Source: Nitrogeniibacter aestuarii
GTDB taxonomy: Bacteria; Pseudomonadota; Gammaproteobacteria; Burkholderiales; Rhodocyclaceae
DNA length: 64,000 nt
Direction: 5' to 3'
Assembly: GCF_017309585.1 (NCBI RefSeq)
Contig: NZ_CP071321.1
Location: 2,604,001 to 2,668,000 of the forward strand
Shown piece after piece: positions 57,691-64,000 of the stretch. The notes beneath the pieces were generated by a model that had not been told where the DNA came from, made no database searches, and saw only the letters and a list, made by a program, of their open reading frames with translations. The first letter of the stretch is position 1. Every line of letters starts with the position of its first letter. The translations under genes and the position numbers were made by a program.

Positions 57691-59622
57691 ATGGGAAAAA
57701 TCATTGGTATCGATCTGGGCACCACCAACTCCTGCGTGTCCGTGATGGAAGGTGGTAAGGCCAAGGTCATCGAAAACGCCGAAGGCGCCCGTACCACCCC
57801 GTCCGTGGTCGCCTACGCCGAAGACGGCGAGATCCTGGTCGGCGCGCCGGCCAAGCGTCAGGCAGTGACCAACGCACAGAACACCCTGTTCGCGGTCAAG
57901 CGCCTGATCGGCCGTCGCTTTGAAGAAAAAGAAGTCCAGAAAGACATCGACCTGATGCCCTACAGCATCGTCAAGGCCGACAACGGTGACGCCTGGGTCG
58001 AAGTGCGCGGCAAGAAGATTGCGCCGCCGCAGGTCTCCGCCGAAACCCTGCGCAAGATGAAGAAGACCGCCGAAGACTACCTCGGCGAGCCGGTGACCGA
58101 AGCCGTCATCACCGTGCCGGCCTACTTCAACGACAGCCAGCGTCAGGCCACCAAGGACGCCGGCAAGATCGCCGGTCTGGACGTCAAGCGCATCATCAAC
58201 GAGCCGACCGCTGCTGCCCTTGCCTTCGGCATGGACAAGAAGCCGGGCGACTCCAAGATTGCCGTGTATGACCTCGGCGGCGGTACCTTCGACATCTCCA
58301 TCATCGAGATCGCCGATCTTGACGGTGAGCACCAGTTCGAAGTGCTGGCCACCAACGGTGACACCTTCCTGGGTGGTGAAGACTTCGACCAGCGCATCAT
58401 CGATTACATCGTCACCGAGTTCCAGAAAGAACAAGGCGTCGATCTGAAGAAAGACGTGCTGGCCCTGCAGCGACTGAAAGAAGCGGCTGAAAAGGCCAAG
58501 ATCGAGCTCTCTTCCAGCCAGCAGACCGAAGTGAACCTGCCGTACATCACGGCCGACGCCTCCGGTCCGAAGCACCTGGCCATCAAGATCACCCGCGCCA
58601 AGTTCGAGTCACTGGTCGAAGAACTGGTCGCACGCACCATTGAGCCCTGCAAGGTGGCCCTCAAGGACGCCGGCCTGAGCATCGGTGAAATCGACGACGT
58701 CATTCTGGTCGGCGGTCAGACCCGCATGCCCATGGTGCAGGACAAGGTCAAGGCCTTCTTCGGCAAGGAACCGCGCCGCGATGTGAACCCGGACGAAGCC
58801 GTGGCCATCGGCGCCTCCATTCAGGGTGGCGTGCTGCAAGGCGACGTGAAAGACGTGCTGCTGCTCGACGTGACCCCGCTGTCCCTCGGTATCGAGACGC
58901 TCGGTGGCGTGATGACGAAGCTCATCCAGAAGAACACCACGATCCCGACCAAGGCCAGCCAGGTCTTCTCGACCGCGGATGACAACCAGAACGCCGTGAC
59001 CATTCACGTCCTGCAGGGCGAGCGCGAAATGTCGTCGGGCAACAAGAGCCTGGGTCAGTTCAACCTCACCGACATCCCGCCGGCACCGCGCGGCATGCCG
59101 CAGATCGAGGTCACTTTCGACATCGACGCCAACGGTATCCTGCACGTGTCCGCCAAGGACAAGGCCACGGGCAAGGAAGCGAACATCACCATCAAGGCCA
59201 ACTCCGGTCTGTCCGACGAGGAAGTCGAACGCATGGTGAAGGACGCCGAGGCCCACGCCGAAGAAGACAAGAAGGCTCACGAGCTGGTCGATGCCCGTAA
59301 CCAGTGCGACACCCTGATCCACTCGATCAAGAAGGCCCTGGCCGAGCACGGCGACAAGGTGGACGCCGACGAGAAAGGCAAGATCGAAGCGGCGCTGGCC
59401 GAAGCCGAAGAAGCCATGAAGGGCAACGACAAGGACACCATCATGGCCAAGACGGAAGCCCTCGGCCAGGCCAGCCAGAAGCTCGGTGAGAAGGTCTATG
59501 CCGACGCCCAGGCCCAGGCCGGTGCGGCTGGCGGCGCCGGTGCCGAGGCGGGCAACGCCAAGGCTGAAGATGCCGACGTCGTGGATGCTGAATTCACCGA
59601 AGTTCAGGACGACAAGAAGTAA
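57691..59622 (+). CDS. dnaK: Hsp70 chaperone DnaK
   Basis: A 643-residue ATP-dependent chaperone. The ATPase motifs are IIGIDLGTTNSCVSVMEGG, NEPTAAALAFG and VYDLGGGTFDISI. The substrate-binding domain is in DIDANGILHVSAKDKATGKE. The C-terminal lid ends with a typical acidic tail. It follows grpE by 84 bp. A strong hairpin separates it from dnaJ. Confidence 0.98.
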   Translation: MGKIIGIDLGTTNSCVSVMEGGKAKVIENAEGARTTPSVVAYAEDGEILVGAPAKRQAVTNAQNTLFAVKRLIGRRFEEKEVQKDIDLMPYSIVKADNGDAWVEVRGKKIAPPQVSAETLRKMKKTAEDYLGEPVTEAVITVPAYFNDSQRQATKDAGKIAGLDVKRIINEPTAAALAFGMDKKPGDSKIAVYDLGGGTFDISIIEIADLDGEHQFEVLATNGDTFLGGEDFDQRIIDYIVTEFQKEQGVDLKKDVLALQRLKEAAEKAKIELSSSQQTEVNLPYITADASGPKHLAIKITRAKFESLVEELVARTIEPCKVALKDAGLSIGEIDDVILVGGQTRMPMVQDKVKAFFGKEPRRDVNPDEAVAIGASIQGGVLQGDVKDVLLLDVTPLSLGIETLGGVMTKLIQKNTTIPTKASQVFSTADDNQNAVTIHVLQGEREMSSGNKSLGQFNLTDIPPAPRGMPQIEVTFDIDANGILHVSAKDKATGKEANITIKANSGLSDEEVERMVKDAEAHAEEDKKAHELVDARNQCDTLIHSIKKALAEHGDKVDADEKGKIEAALAEAEEAMKGNDKDTIMAKTEALGQASQKLGEKVYADAQAQAGAAGGAGAEAGNAKAEDADVVDAEFTEVQDDKK

Positions 59623-59642
59623 GCCGACAAGGCTGACACCCC

Positions 59643-59683
59643 GGCCGGACCGCACTGCACCTCGTGTGCAGGCCGGTCCGGCC
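59643..59683 (+). other. Hairpin between dnaK and dnaJ
   Basis: GGCCGGACCG (59643-59652) pairs exactly with CGGTCCGGCC (59674-59683). An inner TGCAC/GTGCA pair extends the stem, and TTT follows. It probably reduces read-through from dnaK into dnaJ or stabilises the dnaK message. Confidence 0.65.
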
Positions 59684-59714
59684 TTTCCACGACAGAGCAA
59701 GCTGGAATTACCCC

Positions 59715-60839
59715 ATGTCGAAGCGTGATTACTATGAAGTGCTGGGCGTCAATCGCGACGTCAACGAGGCCGACCTGAAGAAGGCTTATCGCAAGCTCGC
59801 GATGAAATTCCACCCGGACCGCAATCCAGGCGACAAGGAGTCGGAAGAGAAATTCAAGGAGGTCAAAGAGGCCTACGAAATCCTCTCCGAGCCAGACAAG
59901 CGAGCCGCCTACGACCAGTATGGCCACGCCGGGGTCGACCCGAGCATGGGCGCTGGACGCGGCGCACAAGGTTTCGATGGTTTTGCCGACGCCTTCAGCG
60001 ACATCTTTGGCGATATCTTCGGCGGTGGCGGTGCGCGCGGCGGGCGTTCGAACGTCTACCGGGGCGCCGACCTGCGCTACAACCTGGAAATCTCCCTCGA
60101 AGAGGCGGCCCGCGGCGCCGAGAAGACCATCCGCATTCCCACGCAGGAAAACTGCGATAAGTGTGGCGGTTCAGGCGCCAAGCCCGGCAGCGAGGCCAAG
60201 CCCTGCCCCACCTGCGGCGGCGCCGGTCAGGTGCGCATGCAGCAAGGCTTTTTCTCGATTCAGCAGACCTGCCCGAAGTGCCACGGATCGGGTTCGTACA
60301 TCCCGGACCCCTGCGGCAGCTGCCACGGCACGGGTCGCGTCAAGAAGCAGAAGACCCTCGAGGTGAAGATCCCTGCCGGCATCGACGATGGCATGCGCCT
60401 TCGTCATGGGGGGCATGGCGAGCCCGGCATCAATGGTGGCCCTGCCGGCGACCTGTACGTGGAGATTCACATCAAGCCGCATTCGGTCTTCCAGCGCAAC
60501 GGGGACGATCTGCACTGTGAAATGCCGATCAGCTTCGCCACGGCGGCGCTGGGCGGCGAAATCGAGATTCCGACCCTCGACGGCATGGCCCGTATCAAGA
60601 TCCCGACCGAGACCCAGACAGGCAAGGTCTTCCGTCTGCGCGGCAAGGGCATCCAGAACGTGCGCACGCATGCGCATGGCGACTTGATGTGCCATGTACT
60701 GGTCGAGACACCGGTCAAGCTCACAGACCGTCAGAAAGAACTGCTCGAAGAATTCAACAGCATCGCCATGGAGAACGAGCACAAGCACAATCCGAAGGCG
60801 AAGTCATGGATGGACAAGGTCAAGGATTTCTTCCAGTAA
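59715..60839 (+). CDS. dnaJ: Hsp40 co-chaperone DnaJ
   Basis: A 374-residue co-chaperone. The J domain includes KFHPDRNPGD. A Gly/Phe region (FDGFADAFSDIFGDIFGGGG) follows. Four zinc-finger repeats are CDKCGGSG, CPTCGGAG, CPKCHGSG and CGSCHGTG. The C-terminal substrate-binding part completes a type I DnaJ. ATG 59715 is chosen. Confidence 0.98.
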   Translation: MSKRDYYEVLGVNRDVNEADLKKAYRKLAMKFHPDRNPGDKESEEKFKEVKEAYEILSEPDKRAAYDQYGHAGVDPSMGAGRGAQGFDGFADAFSDIFGDIFGGGGARGGRSNVYRGADLRYNLEISLEEAARGAEKTIRIPTQENCDKCGGSGAKPGSEAKPCPTCGGAGQVRMQQGFFSIQQTCPKCHGSGSYIPDPCGSCHGTGRVKKQKTLEVKIPAGIDDGMRLRHGGHGEPGINGGPAGDLYVEIHIKPHSVFQRNGDDLHCEMPISFATAALGGEIEIPTLDGMARIKIPTETQTGKVFRLRGKGIQNVRTHAHGDLMCHVLVETPVKLTDRQKELLEEFNSIAMENEHKHNPKAKSWMDKVKDFFQ

Positions 60840-60864
60840 GTCTCTCCGACCAGACCATCGAGAG

Positions 60865-60888
60865 CCCGGCCACACGGCCGGGTTTTTT
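60865..60888 (+). terminator. Terminator of the grpE-dnaK-dnaJ operon
   Basis: CCCGGCC (60865-60871) pairs with GGCCGGG (60876-60882) around ACAC, followed by six T. Confidence 0.9.
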
Positions 60889-61135
60889 CGTTCACACTCA
60901 ATGCGAAGTTCTTGGCAGATCAAGCACCGCGCACGGGGGCAATATTAGACACTTGCCATATACTCCGCATGGGTGGCCGTTGGGCTGACGCCTATCTGCA
61001 GGTCCATCACCCTATCTGAGTCCGCCCTGGTGCGGAGAAAACCACGGCACAGTCAAATCGAGCGGTAAACGCCAGAGTGTCGCCGAAACAACGAACCGAC
61101 GTTCGTTTTAATTCAACCGGTGAATTGAGGGAAAC

Positions 61136-62307
61136 ATGACGCCAAATCATTGGAAGGCGCGCCTGATCGCGCGCCGGGACGCGATCATCCGCGCCATCCG
61201 AACAACACTTCCGATCGTGGGGCTCCTGTGCGCCACCCAGGTCGGCGCCGAAGCGGGCATCAGCGCGACCGAAGTGCTGATCGGCCAGACCGGCTCCCAG
61301 ACGGGCACGCTGGCCAGCCATAACCAGGCCTTTACCGCAGGCGCCCAACTGTATTTCGACGCCTTGAATACCCGTGGTGGCGTCCATGGACGCAAGATCC
61401 GGATGCTGACGATGGACGATGGCTACGACCCGGATCGCGCACTCGAAAACGCCCGCAAACTCATCGAAGAAAAACGTGTTTTTGCGCTCTTCGCCTGCTT
61501 TGGCACCGGCCCTTCCATGAAAGTCCTGCCCTTTGCTTCGTCACGCGCGGTTCCGTTCTTCGCCCCCTACTCCGCGGCCAGCAGCGTGCGTAGCGCCGAA
61601 TTCCCGTTCACCTTCCACGTACGTGCGTCCTACGACGAGGAGATCGAAAAGATCGTCGAGCACCTCACCATGTTGGGTGTCGGGAACATTGCCATTGTTC
61701 ACCACGACGACGACTTCGGCAAAGCCGGCTTGAGCGCAGCACTGGCCGCCATGAGCACGCGCCAGGTCAAACCGGTCGCGACCCTGTCCATCCGACCTGA
61801 CGGCAGCGATGCGGTTGCAGTGGTGAATGAGCTTGCCCGAATCAATCCAGCCGCGCTGATCATGATCACGGCGGGCAGCAGTTCAAGTCAGTTGATCCGG
61901 GCCGAAGCGCAGACGTTCATCCTCAGCTCTATGGTCTGTCTGTCCTGAGTTCCACCGCCCTGCTCAGTGAACTGGGTGAGCTTGCAAACGGCATGGTGGT
62001 GACCCAGGTGGTGCCGTCTCCTTACCGTCTCGAAGCGCCGGTAGCCGCGACTTACCGGCAAGCAAGCGAAACCAGCGGGCAAACGCCGACCTATGCCGGG
62101 CTGGAGGGTTATATCGCTGCAAAGACCTTTGCCGAAGCGCTCGAACGCGCAGGAGAAAACCCGACCCGAAACGACTTCATCTCAGCACTCGGGAGCATGA
62201 AACGCTACGACGCCGGGGGCTACACCCTGAGCTATAGCGCGGAGCGTCACGCCGGATCACAGTACGTAGATCTGTCCCTGGTCAATCACGGTCGTTTCAC
62301 CCACTGA
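61136..62307 (+). pseudogene. Branched-chain amino acid-type ABC substrate-binding protein, frameshifted
   Basis: A periplasmic binding-protein homolog (LivJ/type I fold) whose frame is broken. Codons from ATG 61136 (with GAGGGAA box) to a TGA at 61946-61948 cover about 270 residues. The remainder continues in another frame to 62307 (VHPQLYGLSVLSS, then GMVVTQVVPSPYRL and on to NHGRFTH). The break lies near 61910-61920, just after RAEAQ. The combined length of about 390 residues equals the intact neighbour at 62498. Features include VLIGQTGSQTGTLASHNQAF and KIRMLTMDDGYDPDRALENA. It could be a true pseudogene or a sequencing error. Confidence 0.75.
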
Positions 62308-62497
62308 GGCCTGGATCGAACGCCTGCCGGCCCCTGTCCGGCTGGCTTCATCCGCGCCTCAAGTCCCACAGCGAACTGCCGTTCTGCATAGCAGAGACAT
62401 GCAGATTTCGCAGAGTCTTTCGAATTTGAGAGTCGGCGTTATCAACTTCGATATACTCGGGCAGATCACACCAAACCTAAAAAATACAAGAGAACCA

Positions 62498-63643
62498 ATG
62501 CGATACCACACTCTGGGCCGCGCTTTTCTTGCGCTAGCGGCCAGCGCCCTGTTCAGCCTTACCGGTCACGCCGATCCTGGGGTGACCGCCTCCAGCATAC
62601 ATCTGGGGATGTCCTCCCCATTCAGCGGCCCTAACGGTGAATACGGCATCACCATGCGCGGTGGCGTCGAAGCGGCATTCAGCGAAGTCAATGCCAGCGG
62701 CGGCATCAACGGACGCAAACTCAGGCTCACTGCGCTGGACGATGGCTACGAAACCGAGCGCAGTGTGGCCAACACCAAGCAGTTGATCGAACAGGAGAAG
62801 GTGTTCGCCCTCCTGGCCTTCTATGGCTCGAGCCCGACAACGGCTGCCATGAAGGTGTTCAGTGAAGCCAAGGTTCCCCTTGTTGGCACCATCAGTGGCG
62901 CCGGCACACTCCGTGACCCGGTCAATCCCTACATGTTCAACCTGCGCGCGAGCTACGCCGACGAAACAGCCGCGATCGTGGATCACCTGGTCGGCATCGG
63001 CATCTCAAACATCGCGGTGTTCTATCAGGATGATGGCTTTGGCAAATCGGGGCTCGATGGTGTCACCAGAACGCTCGAAAAACACGGGCTGAAGGCCAGC
63101 GCCATTGCCCCTATCGAGCGCAATGCCACCGATGCATCTGCAGCGGTCAAGACGATCTCCGCTGCCAATCCGCAGGCGGTGGTGATGGTGACGCTGCTCA
63201 AGCCCACGGCGGCCTTCGTCAAGGCCATGCGCGCAGCCGGTCATCAGCCGCAATTCGTCACCCTTTCACCCATTGGCGCAGACCTGCTGGTCAAGGAGAT
63301 GGGCGCGGAGAACGCACGCGGCATCGGCATCACCCAGGTCATGCCGTATCCGTGGAACGATGCACTCAAACTCGTGCGCGACTACAAGGCAGCACTGGCA
63401 AAGACGGATGCAAAGGCCGAACCGTCCTATTACGGCCTTGAAGGTTATGTGGCCGGTCGGGTCATGATCGAGGCAATCCGCAGAATCGACGGCGAGCCCA
63501 CGCGCGAGAAACTTGTGGCTGCGCTCGAACAGGCACCCTTCGAGCTCAAGGGCTTCAAGGTCAGTTTCACGCCAAGCAACCACTCAGGTTCAACGTTCGT
63601 TGAGCTGACGATTCTGGATCGCAACGGACGCATCCTGCGCTGA
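62498..63643 (+). CDS. Branched-chain amino acid-type ABC substrate-binding protein
   Basis: A 381-residue periplasmic binding protein of the LivJ-like type I family. A signal peptide (FLALAASALFSLTGHA) precedes GVTASSIHLGMSSPFSG. Core segments GGINGRKLRLTALDDGYETERS, YYGLEGYVAGRVMIEAI and HSGSTFVELTILDRNGRI are shared with the frameshifted copy upstream, so the two are tandem paralogs. No permease or ATPase is adjacent, so the ligand and partner transporter are unknown. It could be a sensor-type binding protein. ATG 62498 is preferred over the 62399 frame. Confidence 0.88.
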   Translation: MRYHTLGRAFLALAASALFSLTGHADPGVTASSIHLGMSSPFSGPNGEYGITMRGGVEAAFSEVNASGGINGRKLRLTALDDGYETERSVANTKQLIEQEKVFALLAFYGSSPTTAAMKVFSEAKVPLVGTISGAGTLRDPVNPYMFNLRASYADETAAIVDHLVGIGISNIAVFYQDDGFGKSGLDGVTRTLEKHGLKASAIAPIERNATDASAAVKTISAANPQAVVMVTLLKPTAAFVKAMRAAGHQPQFVTLSPIGADLLVKEMGAENARGIGITQVMPYPWNDALKLVRDYKAALAKTDAKAEPSYYGLEGYVAGRVMIEAIRRIDGEPTREKLVAALEQAPFELKGFKVSFTPSNHSGSTFVELTILDRNGRILR

Positions 63644-63660
63644 CGTTCTGGACAGTCGTG

Positions 63661-63690
63661 AAAAAAGGCGTTCCGAGGAACGCCTTTTTT
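63661..63690. terminator. Bidirectional terminator between the binding protein and the Crp/Fnr gene
   Basis: AAAAAAGGCGTT (63661-63672) pairs with AACGCCTTTTTT (63679-63690). The A and T tracts on either side serve both converging genes. Confidence 0.92.
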
Positions 63691-63712
63691 CATTGTCTGC
63701 CGAGGCTGATGA

Positions 63713-64000
63713 TCAGAAATCCACGCTTTCCGCTTCGATTTCCAATGCGCCGATATCAGCTCCCATGACCGCACTACCCGGCTCCGGCGGAGTGAGAATG
63801 CTTTCGCGCTTGAATGCCGCCATGACGCGACTCGCCGTCTCGACGGTGATACCAAGAATCGCCGCGATATCGGCGGACGCAAGGCGGATGATCTGGCTGC
63901 CTTTGTCGTGAGTCCTGAGGCGCAGCAGCAGTCGTGCGACCCGGACGCGTGCCGGCGCACTCCCTGCCGTCAGTTCAGCCAGCCAGGCCTGGGCTTCGGA
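63713..64000 (-). CDS. Crp/Fnr-family transcriptional regulator (C-terminal part only)
   Basis: An open frame on the minus strand enters from the right edge and ends at a TGA (63715-63713), 95 residues seen. It shows the Crp-type winged helix: ARVRVARLLLRL, IIRLASADIAAILGITVETA and SRVMAAFKRESILTPP, where the recognition helix is ETASRVMAAFKRE. The effector domain lies outside the window, so the signal (oxygen, cAMP or other) cannot be told. Confidence 0.85.
   Translation of the reverse strand, partial: SEAQAWLAELTAGSAPARVRVARLLLRLRTHDKGSQIIRLASADIAAILGITVETASRVMAAFKRESILTPPEPGSAVMGADIGALEIEAESVDF

Noticed and set aside
57019..59700. Long minus-strand frames opposite grpE and dnaK
   Set aside because: Antisense shadows of strongly biased chaperone genes.

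Overview
The window is about 64 kb of GC-rich chromosomal DNA from a betaproteobacterium, most likely of the order Rhodocyclales (Azoarcus/Thauera/Zoogloea relatives). This rests on gene content and order: the run hrcA, nadK, recN, fur, bamE, dapB, carA, carB, greA, yhbY, rlmE, ftsH; the rsxABCDGE-nth cluster; grpE-dnaK-dnaJ; and the paired N-degron transferases aat and bpt. Species assignment is inference. I see no rRNA or tRNA gene, CRISPR array, insertion sequence, integrase or phage block. Almost everything reads as core chromosome.

Layout. 1-9 kb: the end of a membrane-anchored FMN-dependent glutamate-synthase-like protein, nadC, the threonine genes thrC and hom, alaA, an Mth938-like protein, a Bcp-type peroxiredoxin and a PIN-PhoH protein. 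9-12.4 kb: a cNMP/CBS/DUF294 signalling protein followed by a DnaQ-fold protein that has lost two catalytic aspartates, and a DUF2726 protein. 12.7-21 kb: an NlpC/P60 hydrolase, DUF2325, and the ferric-iron importer. fbpA stands alone, fbpB is paired with a GNAT enzyme, and fbpC is translationally coupled to aat and followed by bpt and pyrD. Two Fur-like boxes sharing one core flank these genes, and fur itself lies at 48.5 kb. 21-27.3 kb: the Rnf/Rsx redox pump, nth and a DUF1841 protein. 27.4-29.3 kb: two small c-type cytochromes and a PEP-CTERM GDSL hydrolase.

29.4-33.9 kb is the least ordinary part. A MoxR AAA+ ATPase and a CoxE-like VWA protein, usually direct neighbours, are separated by a TIR-domain protein with one membrane span and Ig-like repeats, and by a small secreted protein, all on one strand. 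This looks like a candidate signalling or defence cassette. It abuts an M61/PDZ peptidase just downstream of ftsH, where folP-glmM would be expected in relatives.

35.7-54.3 kb: housekeeping (proteolysis, rRNA methylation, carbamoyl phosphate synthesis, lysine pathway, BAM lipoprotein, Fur, RecN, NAD kinase, HrcA, ferrochelatase). A hybrid histidine kinase lies between dapB and carA, and a terminator-like hairpin sits in the carA leader. 54.4-64 kb: an AP2-like DNA-binding protein, thioredoxin 2, a Ser/Thr kinase with a degenerate cNMP domain, the sigma32-type grpE-dnaK-dnaJ chaperone operon, two tandem branched-chain-amino-acid-type binding proteins (the first frameshifted), and the end of a Crp/Fnr regulator.
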